Assembly: GCA_035623075.1 (NCBI GenBank)
Contig: DASPUC010000026.1
Location: forward strand, 62,001 to 126,000
Source of the DNA: Nitrospiraceae bacterium
Lineage (GTDB): Bacteria; Nitrospirota; Nitrospiria; Nitrospirales; Nitrospiraceae
Direction of reading: 5' to 3'
DNA: 64,000 bases
The notes under the pieces were generated by a model. It saw nothing but the letters and a program-made list of their open reading frames with translations, ran no database searches and was not told the origin of the DNA. Positions 8,442 to 19,343 of this stretch are shown here, one piece after another. How positions within the stretch are numbered: the first letter of the stretch is position 1; every line of letters starts with the position of its first letter. Position numbers and translations under genes: made by a program.

Positions 8442-8864
8442 TCACAGCCCGCGCCCGGCACCATCGAGCTCTGGCTTATTGCCGGGCAATATTTTATTCA
8501 ACGCGGCCCGGTAGTCCAACAGACGTTTCTCGTCAAGCCGGCCCACTTCGATTTCGTTATCCTGCCGCATCCGTTCGAGATGATCGAGCACCGCCAAGAG
8601 CGGCTGAATGGAGCCGAGCAGTTTGCCTGCCTCGAACGCCTCAAGAGAGTCGACGAATAACTCGTTCAGACCCTTGTATGCAGTCCCTCCACTTTGGCTC
8701 CGAAAACGAGAGACGAGCCTCTCGTAATCATCCACCGCTTCCTCTTGTGGCTTGTACCCCGATGGAACAACCGACATGTGGACCACCGCTGGGAGCTTGA
8801 CTGCATAGGTCTTGAGTTGCGAAATGAGGCCACCGATCGTGTCTAAGACTACGCTTGTGTCCAT
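8442..8864 (-). CDS. hypothetical helical protein
   Basis: The 140-residue protein is not recognised. It is soluble and mostly helical, with a conserved-looking centre (DDYERLVSRFRSQSGGTAYKG) and an acidic/basic C-terminal helix (DNEIEVGRLDEKRLLDYRAALNKIL). It has no signal peptide, membrane segment or cysteine. It follows rluD on the same strand with about 40 bases between them, so the two may be cotranscribed. No function is proposed. Confidence 0.55.
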   Translation of the reverse strand: MDTSVVLDTIGGLISQLKTYAVKLPAVVHMSVVPSGYKPQEEAVDDYERLVSRFRSQSGGTAYKGLNELFVDSLEAFEAGKLLGSIQPLLAVLDHLERMRQDNEIEVGRLDEKRLLDYRAALNKILPGNKPELDGAGRGL

Positions 8865-8903
8865 AGCGCACCAATGACAACAGCGGTCGAGGAGCTGACT
8901 GTA

Positions 8904-9881
8904 TCAGGGCCCTGAGTGATTGATCAATTGGCGTTGATTCTTCGTGAAGAGTTGGAGCGTTTGTTGGACATGCGTCATGTCGGGCGGCGGAGGCATTGTG
9001 TACTCGCTGAACCCTCCGGTAACCGGATGGTGAAACCCCAGGGTCCGCGCATGCAACATGACTCGAGGAATCTCGATACCAGCGACGGAGGCCACCCTCT
9101 TCCCTCCATAGGTCTGATCACCCAGGATCGGGTGACCGAGTGAGTTGAGGTGCACACGGAGTTGGTGCGTTCGGCCGGTCTTCGGGTAAAGCAGCACATG
9201 AGCCGCCAGTTTCCCGAACCGTTGATCCACTTTGTACTCCGTGACGGACTCCTTTGGTCGCGTCGTTCTCGCCGAGAACTTCTTTCGTTCTTTCGTATCG
9301 CGCCCGATCGCGAGTTCAATCACACCGTGTCCCTTCTTCGGCACACCCCAGATCAAGGCTTCGTAAGTTCGTGTGATCGCATGGTGTTTAAACTGTGCTG
9401 CGAGGGCGCGATGGGCTTCGTCGGTTTTGGCGATCACCATTACACCAGACGTGTCTTTATCGAGCCGGTGCACTAACCCAGGTCGTTCCTTTCCGCCAAT
9501 CGACGACACGGTGCCACCCGATGTCTGAAAGTGATGCAAGAGGGCATTGACTAAGGTGCCTGACCAATGACCTGGGGCAGGGTGCACCACGAGATCCGCC
9601 GGCTTATTAAGGACCAGCAGAGCCTCATCCTCGTGGAGAATCTCGAGTGGGATTGATTCGCCCTTGAGTTCCAACGGTTCCGCCTTCGGAAGGTCGAAGG
9701 CAATTACGTCACCGGGCTTAATCTTCTGGCTGGGCTTCACAACGTGACCGTTGATCTTCACACGGCCCTGTTCGATCAGCCGCTGGACAGCCGATCGCGA
9801 GATTTTGGGTTCCCGATTGACGAGGAACACATCCAATCGCTTCGGCTGTTCACCGGCTGTGACGACGAATTCGGTGTGCAT
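8904..9881 (-). CDS. rluD: 23S rRNA pseudouridine synthase, RluA/RluD family
   Basis: The 325-residue enzyme has an N-terminal S4 RNA-binding domain (RLDVFLVNREPKISRSAVQRL through IKPGDVIAF). A RluA-type catalytic domain follows. The motif HRLDKDTSGVMVIAKT holds the catalytic aspartate that attacks the uridine ring, and GRTHQLRVHL is the second conserved RNA-contact motif. RluD converts uridines of helix 69 of 23S rRNA; other RluA paralogues modify other sites, so the exact target is inferred from the S4 domain and length. The ATG at 9881 is the first in frame. Confidence 0.88.
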   Translation of the reverse strand: MHTEFVVTAGEQPKRLDVFLVNREPKISRSAVQRLIEQGRVKINGHVVKPSQKIKPGDVIAFDLPKAEPLELKGESIPLEILHEDEALLVLNKPADLVVHPAPGHWSGTLVNALLHHFQTSGGTVSSIGGKERPGLVHRLDKDTSGVMVIAKTDEAHRALAAQFKHHAITRTYEALIWGVPKKGHGVIELAIGRDTKERKKFSARTTRPKESVTEYKVDQRFGKLAAHVLLYPKTGRTHQLRVHLNSLGHPILGDQTYGGKRVASVAGIEIPRVMLHARTLGFHHPVTGGFSEYTMPPPPDMTHVQQTLQLFTKNQRQLINHSGP

Positions 9882-10018
9882 GTTCCAGCAACGCTACTAA
9901 AGACGTTCGGTTGAATGCAATGGAAGATTAGTGACGACGGAGTTTGCCTCCTCTTATGAATCGGACTATCCTGGTGAGCGTGGAGGCTGGTCCGGAACGA
10001 ATCGAAGGAGGCAAAGGT

Positions 10019-10588
10019 ATGAGCTGGAGAATGGGCCTGTTTGTAGTAGTGCTGTTGTCTGGATCAGCCATCAGAGGGCATGCCGGGGATCTACCGGGCA
10101 TTCCCCCTGACACGGTCGCGGACTATATTCATGCGGTCATTGAAGCGGACCGTACCTTCTACACCATCCATGTGGTGGAACGGATGCAAAAGCAGGGTGG
10201 GGCAGTTGCGGCAGAGAATTGGCGCGCCGAGAAAAGGACTCTCCCTTTGCCCGCTCAGTTCCTCATGGAAGCCAGTGATCTAGCCACCAAGACCGGCACG
10301 AAAGTGCGTTACCGACTGATCAGCCTCTGGCCGATTAATCCGAACAATGCCCCGGACGAGGAGTCGGAAAAGAAAGGCTTGGAGGCTGTGCGGCAACGTC
10401 CTGAGGAATCAGCGACCGGGGTGGTCAAAGTCGACAATCAGCCTTACTTCCAAGCAATCTACGCTGATCGCGCTGTCACTCAAGCCTGCGTCTCCTGTCA
10501 CAATGCGCATCCCCATAGTCCAAAGAAAGATTTCAAGGTCAACGACGTCATGGGCGGGCTGGTGATCCAAATTCCATTGAGCAAGTAA
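10019..10588 (+). CDS. DUF3365-type periplasmic c-heme protein
   Basis: The 189-residue protein has a signal peptide (SWRMGLFVVVLLSGSAIRGHA) and a Tll0287/DUF3365-like domain. One c-type heme site, CVSCH, lies about 30 residues from the end and is followed by NAHPHSPKKDFKVNDVMGGLVIQIP, typical of this family. An LMEASDLA...RYRLISLWPINPNN stretch matches the PAS-like sensory fold in which this domain is often found. The start at 10019 is set by GGAGG 9 bases upstream. The protein is probably a periplasmic redox or ligand (NO/oxygen) sensor or an electron carrier; this is inference. No kinase partner is adjacent. Confidence 0.78.
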   Translation: MSWRMGLFVVVLLSGSAIRGHAGDLPGIPPDTVADYIHAVIEADRTFYTIHVVERMQKQGGAVAAENWRAEKRTLPLPAQFLMEASDLATKTGTKVRYRLISLWPINPNNAPDEESEKKGLEAVRQRPEESATGVVKVDNQPYFQAIYADRAVTQACVSCHNAHPHSPKKDFKVNDVMGGLVIQIPLSK

Positions 10589-10613
10589 GGCAGTTTTTAG
10601 GTCGTAACGACGT

Positions 10614-11684
10614 TCAACCTTTCGCTCTCGCAGCTATCACGGCCATCTGATTTTGGCGAGAGATGCGGGGTGTCGAATGACCCCCGTGAACCATGAACTG
10701 GTGATGCCGGTGAATCAACAGCGCGCGTTGCACTGCCTCCTCACTCTGGCTCTCCTCTCCGGCCATGCGATAGAGGGAGGCTATGACCGCCAGGGTCACG
10801 GCTTCACCAGCAGAGTCGTGCAGTGATTGATACAGCGTAAGCGCGCGTTTGGCAGACACTATCCCGTGCTCCGGCTGACCCATGGACTCATGCACGTAAG
10901 CCAGACGACGTTCGAGGTCAGCCTCCAGGCGCGTGTGGAGAGCCTTTTCGGCTAAAGGGAGGGCTTTCTGATAGTAGGTTCGCGCGGCTTCCGGCTGATC
11001 CAGTATCCACCGTGCGTCACCGAGCGCCAGTAGGGCCGCGAGGGTTCGTTCCTCGTCATGACGGCGTTGAGCATCCTCCAGAGCCTGCTGGAGAACCTTT
11101 TCTCCTTCATCGGCTCGACCGTCGCTGATGTGCAGGAGTCCCAGCTGTATCATTGCCTGACACGCTCCGCTAGGATTACGAGATTGGCCCGACCGCTGCA
11201 TGGCTCGCTCAAACAGGCGACCAGCTTCCTCACGATCTCCCAACCATGCGGAGACTCGGCCGAGGGCCAGCAGGGCGTCAGTATGGACCGGTTGGTTGGG
11301 GAACTTGGAGAAGAGCGATACAGCTTCCATGAGTCGAGCAGCCGCAGCTTCTCTACGACCTTGACGTTCAAGAATCAATCCTATTTTTGTCAGGGCGAGA
11401 GCCTCACCCCGACGCTGTTTGCTCGTACGAAAGAAGTCCAGCGCTTGCTCATAGTAGGTCAAAGCTTCAGGAAAATGGTTCTGCACATCGTGTATTTCGC
11501 CAATTCGAAGCAGCTCGTCACCATTTAATTGTCGAGCTGACGACACTGATTGAAGGAACCACAACTCCTCGAACGCCCACGCAGCGGTAACAGGGAAAAG
11601 AAGGAGAGCAAGGAGAAGTCCTAAGGCAACCATTGCGATACCTGCGGAGGGAAGCAACAGGGGATAAACGGATCCCAAGCCCAC
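10614..11684 (-). CDS. exported tetratricopeptide-repeat protein
   Basis: A strongly hydrophobic N-terminus (MVALGLLLALLLFPVTAAWA) acts as a signal peptide or anchor. It is followed by about seven TPR units, for example EALTYYEQALDFFRTSKQRRGEALALTKIG and EAARTYYQKALPLAEKAL. Helices of 34-residue period run to near the end; the last 40 residues are basic. Such proteins serve as scaffolds, and no binding partner is evident. The start is uncertain: GTG at 11684 gives an unusually long hydrophobic leader, and the ATG at 11633 gives a normal signal peptide. It converges with the heme-protein gene, 25 bases apart. Confidence 0.7.
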   Translation of the reverse strand: MGLGSVYPLLLPSAGIAMVALGLLLALLLFPVTAAWAFEELWFLQSVSSARQLNGDELLRIGEIHDVQNHFPEALTYYEQALDFFRTSKQRRGEALALTKIGLILERQGRREAAAARLMEAVSLFSKFPNQPVHTDALLALGRVSAWLGDREEAGRLFERAMQRSGQSRNPSGACQAMIQLGLLHISDGRADEGEKVLQQALEDAQRRHDEERTLAALLALGDARWILDQPEAARTYYQKALPLAEKALHTRLEADLERRLAYVHESMGQPEHGIVSAKRALTLYQSLHDSAGEAVTLAVIASLYRMAGEESQSEEAVQRALLIHRHHQFMVHGGHSTPRISRQNQMAVIAARAKG

Positions 11685-11790
11685 CTGTCATGGAAGAGAA
11701 TGCATTTTTGCGCGTACGAACTGGTTCTCAGGATGCACCAGCGCGGGGTTGGGGTCAAGCAGGATGCAGCGGAACAGAATACCTCTAATT

Positions 11791-12330
11791 CTATATCAGG
11801 GATCTGAACATGATGTGAGCGTCCTGGTACGTCGCATCGTTCTTGCGAACCGCTTCGGGAACCACCCCAAGGGCACGGAAGCCGAGCTTCTCCCACAGAT
11901 GCCGCGCCACCTGGTTTTCTGAAAAAACGAGATTGAAGAGCACACCCCGATAGCCAAGCTGTTTGGCATAGTCTAGCATCAGTGCGCCCAGCAACCAGCC
12001 TAACCCGCGATTCCGCCACTCTGGCGCCACAATGAACCCCGCATTTGCGACGTGTCTTCCTCGACCGAGCCAGTTGGGCTTGAGGTAGAATGCTCCGAGC
12101 AGTTCCGGCTCTCGTTTACGCGGTCTTTCATAGGCCACCACTGTGCTTTTTCCCTTCACCCAATAGTCTTCAAACTCGTCTTGGCTGAGTCGTCGATCGT
12201 GTGGATACGAGGTACCCTCCTCTACAATCCGATCATAGAGTTTGGCCAGCAACGGCAAGTCGGAGTTCCCCGCCAACACCAGCTCAATCGGCATCCCGTT
12301 CTTGAGCCTAGCTTCAACAGGGAACTGCAT
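11791..12330 (-). CDS. GNAT-family N-acetyltransferase
   Basis: The 179-residue protein shows the acetyl-CoA site APEWRNRGLGWLLGALMLDYAKQ (R-x-x-G-x-G) after strand 4 (GAFYLKPNW...ANAGFIV). A C-terminal NQVARHLWEKLGFRALGVVPEAV segment is typical of this fold. Similar proteins are often annotated as phosphinothricin-type acetyltransferases, but the true substrate is unknown. The ATG at 12330 is the only good start. It lies between atpC and the TPR gene, separated from atpC by 37 bases on the same strand, and so may be read from the atp operon. Confidence 0.82.
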   Translation of the reverse strand: MQFPVEARLKNGMPIELVLAGNSDLPLLAKLYDRIVEEGTSYPHDRRLSQDEFEDYWVKGKSTVVAYERPRKREPELLGAFYLKPNWLGRGRHVANAGFIVAPEWRNRGLGWLLGALMLDYAKQLGYRGVLFNLVFSENQVARHLWEKLGFRALGVVPEAVRKNDATYQDAHIMFRSLI

Positions 12331-12367
12331 GAATGGTCAGGGAACTTGTGTGGTTTGCTTCCAGTAG

Positions 12368-12790
12368 CTAGGCATGCCCGGCCTTGCTGGCGCGTTCGGC
12401 GATCCTTTTGCGAAGGCGGGCCTTTTCGAGGCTGATCTGAGCTTCCTTGAGATCGGACGGTAGGCCGCCCACTTTGAGGCGTTGCTCAGCCTCTGCCACT
12501 TTTTGTGCGGCACGCTCGACATCGATATCCTCAGCCTTCTCAGCGATCTCGGCTAGGATTGTCACCTTCTTCGGCGTGACTTCGGCAAATCCCCACAGGA
12601 CGGACATAAAGTTGGTCTGATCGCCAATTCGATAGCGTAACTCGCCGATTTTGAGCATGGAAAGAAAGTAGGTGTGACCTGGCAGGACGCCGAACTCGCC
12701 TTCCACACCAGGTGCAATGAGTTCATCCACCTGCTGACTCAGGAGAAGTTTTTCCGGCGTCACAACCTCTAACAGAATCTTCCCTGCCAT
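12368..12790 (-). CDS. atpC: F1 ATP synthase subunit epsilon
   Basis: The 140-residue protein has the epsilon beta-sandwich: LEVVTPEKLLLSQQVDELIAPGVEGEFGVLPGHTYFLSML. The strand motif GFAEVTPKKVTILAEIAEKAEDID comes next, and then the C-terminal helical pair (VAEAEQRLK...SLEKARLRKRIAERA). Epsilon is part of the central stalk and can inhibit ATP hydrolysis. It is the last gene of the atpHAGDC operon. About 180 bases separate it from atpD, a wider gap than usual; that gap includes repeated CGTGAAACG words. Confidence 0.93.
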   Translation of the reverse strand: MAGKILLEVVTPEKLLLSQQVDELIAPGVEGEFGVLPGHTYFLSMLKIGELRYRIGDQTNFMSVLWGFAEVTPKKVTILAEIAEKAEDIDVERAAQKVAEAEQRLKVGGLPSDLKEAQISLEKARLRKRIAERASKAGHA

Positions 12791-12968
12791 TCTTTCCTCG
12801 TGAAACGTCCCTCGTGAAACGCGAGCGTCTATTTTTTTCCCAAACTTCTTTTTCTTTCACCATCAAAAGGCGGGGGTGAGCGAGATGCTCTCAATTGCGC
12901 GCATCCACCGACCACAGTCTTATCGTGGGGGGTGCGCGAGCACGGAGGGCACTCGGTTATCCCGCCTT

Positions 12969-14510
<1,542 letters not shown>

Positions 14511-15383
14511 TCATTTCAATGCCTCGGCTCCACCTACGATATCCATGAGCTCTTTCGTGATCGCCGCTTGTCGTGTCTTATTGTAATAGAGGGTGACTCT
14601 CTTGATCAGCTCACCCGCGTTACGCGTCGCACCATCCATCGCAGCCATCCGCGCGGCTTGCTCTGCCGCGGACGATTCAAGGAGAATCCTGAATGTCTGC
14701 GCCTGCAAGTGCTTCATCAGCAAAGGGTCCAGCAGTTCCAGTTCATCAGGCTCGTAGAGGTAGCTGCCGCTTAACGCCTCACGGAGTTGCCCATCCTCCT
14801 CAAACGATTCGATAGGGAAGATCTGCTCGACGATGACCCGCTGTTGGAGCGCTGACTTGAATTCATTGTAGATGATGTGGGCTTCGTCAAACGCGCCCTT
14901 CGTATACGCCTCAGTGGCCCTCTCCGCGATCTCCATCCCGTGCTCGTAGGACAACCGGTCAAAGATGTCCACGTACGGCTCATGGGTTGTCCAGTGCCGG
15001 CGCTTGAAAAAGTCCCGTCCCTTGCGCCCCACGAGGCCGACTTCTACTTTCACGCCGCGAGCCTCACACTCGCGGATGAACTCCAACGCCTTGCGAACGA
15101 TATTCGCGTTGAATGCGCCGCATAACCCCCGGTCGCTTGTCACCACGACGACTCGTACCATCTTGATGGGACGTTTCTGTAACAGAGGGTGCAGGTCTCG
15201 ATTCACACGGCGACTGAGGTTGGCCACGACCTCGCGCATCTTTAACCCATAGGGACGAAAAGCCAGGATGCGGCTCTGCGCGCGCTTCAGCTTTGCAGAG
15301 GCCACCATCTTCATGGCCTTCGTAATCTTCTGCGTGTTCTTAACGCTGGCGATCTTCCGTCTTAGGCTTTGCAGGCTTGGCAT
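14511..15383 (-). CDS. atpG: F1 ATP synthase subunit gamma
   Basis: Gamma is the rotating shaft of F1. The 290-residue protein opens with LRRKIASVKNTQKITKAMKMVASAKLKRAQ, the conserved N-terminal helix. It contains VVVVTSDRGLCGAFNANIVRKAL, and it ends with the C-terminal helix MDGATRNAGELIKRVTLYYNKTRQAAITKEL. Length and motifs fit the family. It starts 60 bases after atpA and precedes atpD by about 93 bases. The C-terminal extension after the ITKEL motif (MDIVGGAEALK) is normal. Confidence 0.96.
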   Translation of the reverse strand: MPSLQSLRRKIASVKNTQKITKAMKMVASAKLKRAQSRILAFRPYGLKMREVVANLSRRVNRDLHPLLQKRPIKMVRVVVVTSDRGLCGAFNANIVRKALEFIRECEARGVKVEVGLVGRKGRDFFKRRHWTTHEPYVDIFDRLSYEHGMEIAERATEAYTKGAFDEAHIIYNEFKSALQQRVIVEQIFPIESFEEDGQLREALSGSYLYEPDELELLDPLLMKHLQAQTFRILLESSAAEQAARMAAMDGATRNAGELIKRVTLYYNKTRQAAITKELMDIVGGAEALK

Positions 15384-15442
15384 AGATTCGACTGTCTGTT
15401 CTCAGTTTTCCGCGATCAGCTTGCCACGAGCGAGCGCTACGG

Positions 15443-16960
15443 CTACTTCGCGCCGTACCCCATCTTTTGTTTGAAAGTCGTCAAGATTTCCTTCAATCTG
15501 CCGCTGACCTTGTCGTCGATCTTCGCGAGGCCGGTGATCTCTTTTTTCAGGTCAGGATGGTGCTGTTGTACATAGCGCAGGAAATCTCCCTCGAACTGCT
15601 GTACCTTGTCGACCTCGACATCATCGAGAAACCCATTGACGCCGGCATAGATCGAGAGCACCTGATCAGCGACGGGCATCGGCTTATACTGTCCTTGCTT
15701 GAGCAACTCGACCATGCGGACGCCCCGCGCGAGCTGCCTTTGCGTCGCCTTGTCGAGTTCGCTACCGAACTGCGCAAAGGCCGCCATCTCTCGATATTGC
15801 GCGAGATCGAGCCGGAGGGTCCCAGCGACCTGTTTCATGGTCTTGATCTGAGCTGACCCACCGACACGCGAAACGGACAGCCCGACATTGATCGCGGGAC
15901 GAATACCTGAATAGAACAGGTCGCTGCCCAAGTAGATTTGGCCGTCGGTGATGGAAATCACGTTAGTCGGAATGTAGGCCGACACGTCACCGGCTTGCGT
16001 CTCAATAATAGGTAGTGCCGTCAAGCTGCCTCCGCCGAGCTTGTCACTGAGCTTCGCGGCGCGTTCGAGCAGCCGCGAGTGCAGATAAAACACGTCGCCG
16101 GGAAAGGCTTCCCGGCCAGGAGGCCGACGAAGCAACAAGGACAGCTGCCGATAGGCCACAGCGTGTTTCGAGAGGTCATCGTACACGATCAACGCGTGCT
16201 TCCCGTTATCCCGGAAATATTCGCCGATCGCAGCGCCCGCGAAGGGTGCAAGGTACTGCATAGGTGCGGCATCGCTCGCTGTGGCCGAGACAACCAAGCT
16301 ATAGTCCATCGCGTGATGCTCTTCGAGGGTCTTCACCACACGGGCCACTGTGGAACGCTTCTGACCCACCGCGACATAGATACAGAAGACACCAAGACCC
16401 TTCTGATTGATGATCGTGTCGACGGCGATGGCAGTCTTGCCTGTCTGACGATCACCGATGATCAATTCGCGCTGGCCGCGACCGATGGGGATCATGCCAT
16501 CAATGGCCTTGATGCCAGTCTGTAAGGGCTCGCGCACGGACTGTCTGGTGATGACACCAGGCGCCACCACTTCGATGCGAGAACTGCGTTGGGCCTTGAT
16601 CGGACCCTTGCCGTCGATCGGCTGGCCAATGGCATTGACCACGCGACCGACGAGGGCTTCGCCCACTGGAACCTCCGCGATACGGCCGGTGCGTTTGACC
16701 GGATCGCCTTCTTTGATACCCACATCATCGCCCATCAAGACGGCACCGACGTTATCTTCTTCGAGATTCAGCGTGATGCCATAGAGCCCGCCAGGGAACT
16801 CGAGCATTTCGCCGGCCATGGCTCCGTCGAGACCATAGACTTTTGCGATGCCGTCCCCAACTTGGATGACTGAGCCAGTTTCCTTGACGTCGGTTTGCTT
16901 TTCGAAGCCTTTGATCTTTTCCTTGATGATCGCGCTGATTTCTTCTGCCTTAATCTGCAT
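15443..16960 (-). CDS. atpA: F1 ATP synthase subunit alpha
   Basis: Alpha is the non-catalytic nucleotide-binding partner of beta. The 505-residue protein has the N-terminal crown ([16 protein letters not shown]). The P-loop is [20 protein letters not shown], and it carries the [16 protein letters not shown] motif with the arginine finger in its S-R pair. The C-terminus is typical ([10 protein letters not shown]). Its start ATG at 16960 lies 2 bases from the atpH stop, so translation is coupled. Confidence 0.97.
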   Translation of the reverse strand: MQIKAEEISAIIKEKIKGFEKQTDVKETGSVIQVGDGIAKVYGLDGAMAGEMLEFPGGLYGITLNLEEDNVGAVLMGDDVGIKEGDPVKRTGRIAEVPVGEALVGRVVNAIGQPIDGKGPIKAQRSSRIEVVAPGVITRQSVREPLQTGIKAIDGMIPIGRGQRELIIGDRQTGKTAIAVDTIINQKGLGVFCIYVAVGQKRSTVARVVKTLEEHHAMDYSLVVSATASDAAPMQYLAPFAGAAIGEYFRDNGKHALIVYDDLSKHAVAYRQLSLLLRRPPGREAFPGDVFYLHSRLLERAAKLSDKLGGGSLTALPIIETQAGDVSAYIPTNVISITDGQIYLGSDLFYSGIRPAINVGLSVSRVGGSAQIKTMKQVAGTLRLDLAQYREMAAFAQFGSELDKATQRQLARGVRMVELLKQGQYKPMPVADQVLSIYAGVNGFLDDVEVDKVQQFEGDFLRYVQQHHPDLKKEITGLAKIDDKVSGRLKEILTTFKQKMGYGAK

Positions 16961-16962
16961 GG

Positions 16963-17502
16963 CTACTCCTTCGTCAAGAGACTCTGCATGGCTTGTAATC
17001 GTCCGCGAATGGTGCTGTCCACAACGGTGCTTCCAATACGGATTTGAAGCCCGGCGAGATGATGTTGGTCGGTTTGAAACGTGACATCAACTTCTCGCCG
17101 GAGCACCTCGCGCAGGCGAGTTCTGATTCGATCTTGTTCTGTTTTCGGTAAGACTGCAGCGGATGAGACTGTCACCGGCTGCGTGCCTTTGGCTTGGTCA
17201 ACGAGATTGGCAAAGGCATCTGCAATTTCAGGAAGGAAGGCGACGCGGTTATTTTTGACCAATTGTCCGAGAAACGCTTGGCCTACTGGAGGACATCCAA
17301 GGCGGGATCCAAGCGACGTGAGGACTGCGATTTTGTCCTCCACGCCGAACGCAGGCGAGGCTATGGCGTGGCGGAGAGAGGCCGAGGTCTTAAAGGCGTC
17401 AGCAAGCCCGTTCAATGCCGTACGGGTTGATGCGATGCTCGATTGGTCCAAGAGTTCGAAGAGGGCTTGTGCATAACGGCGCGCAACCGCTGTCTTAATC
17501 AC
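16963..17502 (-). CDS. atpH: F1 ATP synthase subunit delta
   Basis: Delta links F1 to the peripheral stalk. The 179-residue protein starts with [16 protein letters not shown], the family signature. It also has the [27 protein letters not shown] segment and the C-terminal [25 protein letters not shown], which matches the conserved G-G-x-x-x-x-x-x-D-x-S-(V/I)-R-x-x-L ending. It is the first gene of the operon. No atpF (subunit b) or other F0 gene precedes it, unlike in most operons. A promoter-like sequence lies about 75 bases upstream. Confidence 0.94.
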   Translation of the reverse strand: MIKTAVARRYAQALFELLDQSSIASTRTALNGLADAFKTSASLRHAIASPAFGVEDKIAVLTSLGSRLGCPPVGQAFLGQLVKNNRVAFLPEIADAFANLVDQAKGTQPVTVSSAAVLPKTEQDRIRTRLREVLRREVDVTFQTDQHHLAGLQIRIGSTVVDSTIRGRLQAMQSLLTKE

Positions 17503-17574
17503 GTCCTGGTCCGTTTACTTCTGCTTTGGGCAAAAGAAAAACATTCGTGCGGTCGGCACGAAAATGGGCGCGCC

Positions 17575-17604
17575 AAAGTAGCATTGGTGAGTGGAAACTG
17601 TCAA
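17575..17604 (-). promoter_or_regulatory. sigma-70-like promoter candidate of the atp operon
   Basis: Read on the minus strand, TTGACA is followed by 18 bases and TACTTT with an extended-10 TG one base upstream. It lies about 75 bases before atpH. Between it and the gene is a 7-base-stem hairpin (ttcgtgc/gcacgaa, 17544-17562) in the presumed leader. The -35 is perfect and the -10 is weak. Confidence 0.5.
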
Positions 17605-17612
17605 TAAGTCAG

Positions 17613-17669
17613 CCAGGATGGAACGCGAATGCAGTGAACTAAACAGCTTTGCCTCGCATCCCATCCTGG
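17613..17669. other. inverted repeat between mnmA and atpH
   Basis: The 9-base arms ccaggatgg (17613-17621) and ccatcctgg (17661-17669) are perfectly complementary, and inner gcga/tcgc pairing strengthens the stem. There is no T-tract, so it is not a clear intrinsic terminator. It could separate mnmA transcription from atp transcription or act as a regulatory structure. Confidence 0.4.
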
Positions 17670-17686
17670 GGAGAAACTCTGCAAGA

Positions 17687-18769
17687 CTAGAAGGGTTGAA
17701 TGATGCCGCCACCGAGTACGTGATTGCCATCGTAGAAGACGGCGGATTGTCCGGGACTCAATGCTCGCTGGGGTTGATGAAATCGGATGCGCAGAGTCGT
17801 GCTGTTGACGGGCAAAAGGCTCGCCGAGGTTTCTGGCGTGGCATAGCGGACCTTCACCTGTACATCACAAGATTCTATAGTCAGGCTTGGATCAAACAGA
17901 TTCAACTCCGTCACATCGCAGGAATCACGCAGGAGACTTTCTTGCTTCCCGAGAACCACCGTATTGGTTTCGGATACCACTTTCTGAACATACAAGCGTT
18001 CTCCGACCGCAAGGCCCAGGCCACGACGCTGGCCCGGTGTGTAGAATGCAATGCCGTCGTGCTTCCCTAATTGATTTCCATCGGTATCGACGAAAAGTCC
18101 CGGCTTCCTCGCAGCGGGGGCTTCCTTTTCGATAAAGGTCCGGTAGTCGCCATGACTGACGAAGCAAATTTCTTGGCTTTCTTTGAGTTCATCAGCCGGT
18201 AAGTCCAGGGCTTCCGCTATCCGCCACACCTCTGACTTCTGCATCTCTCCGACGGGAAAGAGTAATCGCGGGAGCCACGCGGGACTCAGGCGGTAGAGAA
18301 AATAACTTTGATCCTTTATGGCGTCCGCAGCCTTTTGAATGACGCGACCACTGTTCCGAGTGGCCAGACGGACATAGTGGCCGGTCGCCACATAGTCGAT
18401 GTCTCGTTCTCGTGCGAGCTCAATCAGACTGCGAAGCTTGACACGCTCATTACAGCGAACGCAGGGATTCGGAGTGATCCCCTGTTGGTATCCGGTCAGA
18501 AAATCGTCGATCACGCCGAGGCGGAATGTTTGTCTTGTATCGATGACCTCGTAGGGGATCTGGAGTTTCTGCGCGACAAACTTTGCAATACCAATCTTGC
18601 AGCAACCCCGATCTTGCCACCGCTTAGAGGGGGCGACGCTTTCGTCCTCATGCTCCCATACTTGAAGAGTGACGCCGCGGACATCGTAGCCTTGGCGAAC
18701 GAGCAATGCCGCCGCAACAGAACTATCCACACCACCGCTCATGCCAAGTAATACAGTTGGGCGAGCCAT
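17687..18769 (-). CDS. mnmA: tRNA-specific 2-thiouridylase
   Basis: MnmA thiolates U34 of Lys, Glu and Gln tRNAs. The 360-residue protein has the PP-loop LLGMSGGVDSSVAAALL at the N-terminus. The catalytic cysteine pair is in NPCVRCNERVKL and SQEICFVSHGDY, and the tRNA-binding ATGHYVRL and KDQSYFLYRLS motifs are present. The C-terminal beta-barrel domain is there (VRYATPETSASLLPV...RALSPGQSAVFYDGNHVLGGG). Its presence beside mnmE and mnmG (about 4-7 kb away) groups three U34-modification genes on this strand. Confidence 0.96.
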   Translation of the reverse strand: MARPTVLLGMSGGVDSSVAAALLVRQGYDVRGVTLQVWEHEDESVAPSKRWQDRGCCKIGIAKFVAQKLQIPYEVIDTRQTFRLGVIDDFLTGYQQGITPNPCVRCNERVKLRSLIELARERDIDYVATGHYVRLATRNSGRVIQKAADAIKDQSYFLYRLSPAWLPRLLFPVGEMQKSEVWRIAEALDLPADELKESQEICFVSHGDYRTFIEKEAPAARKPGLFVDTDGNQLGKHDGIAFYTPGQRRGLGLAVGERLYVQKVVSETNTVVLGKQESLLRDSCDVTELNLFDPSLTIESCDVQVKVRYATPETSASLLPVNSTTLRIRFHQPQRALSPGQSAVFYDGNHVLGGGIIQPF

Positions 18770-18826
18770 AGGAGCGCTATTGTACCGGGGGGGAGGGAGG
18801 AAGGGCTAGAGGGCTGTATACGCTGG

Positions 18827-19252
18827 TTAGTGTGCTGCGATCGAGAGAGAGGACTGGCTCTCTGTGGGAGCAGGTAATTCATCATGCCAGTGATTTGCTC
18901 CCATGTCGCACATTCCGTGGAAATGCGACCCCTCCTCGATAGCAATCATGGGAGTGCGAATGTCTCCGACAAGGATACCGGGCTTGAGGATCTGAATTTT
19001 TTCGTTCGCCGTGATTGTCCCGTTGATTTTGCCACTATTCATCAAAACAGCTGCCGAGACGACTCCCTTGATAACGGCATGCTCGCCCACAATCAACGTA
19101 CCAGTAGTATGAATTTCCCCCTCGACTCGGCCATCTACGCGAACGGTTCCGTCGAAACTCACGACGCCTTTGAAATCGACGCCTCGCCCCAGCAGCGTGA
19201 AATTCTCGTTCGATTCATCGGCCTCTGGATTCCGTTCCTTCATTGCCCACAT
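18827..19252 (-). CDS. bactofilin
   Basis: This 141-residue protein has the bactofilin core, a right-handed beta-helix: LLGRGVDFKGVVSFDGTVRVDGRVEGEIHTTGTLIVGEHAVI, then MNSGKINGTITANEKIQI and GDIRTPMIAIEEGSHFHG. Bactofilins polymerise without nucleotide into filaments that scaffold cell-wall enzymes or par proteins. The N-terminal tail (MWAMKERNPEADESNE) is short and charged, and the C-terminal tail is His/Ser-rich. ATG 19252 is preceded by AGGAGGG. It follows the second bactofilin gene on the same strand. Confidence 0.93.
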   Translation of the reverse strand: MWAMKERNPEADESNENFTLLGRGVDFKGVVSFDGTVRVDGRVEGEIHTTGTLIVGEHAVIKGVVSAAVLMNSGKINGTITANEKIQILKPGILVGDIRTPMIAIEEGSHFHGMCDMGANHWHDELPAPTESQSSLSIAAH

Positions 19253-19343
19253 GGTGCCCTCCTGCTTCCGCCGATTGTCACCTGGACGTAAGGATCATGG
19301 CTGATGATACGTGAATCCACTTACGAAATATCATGCCTTCCAA

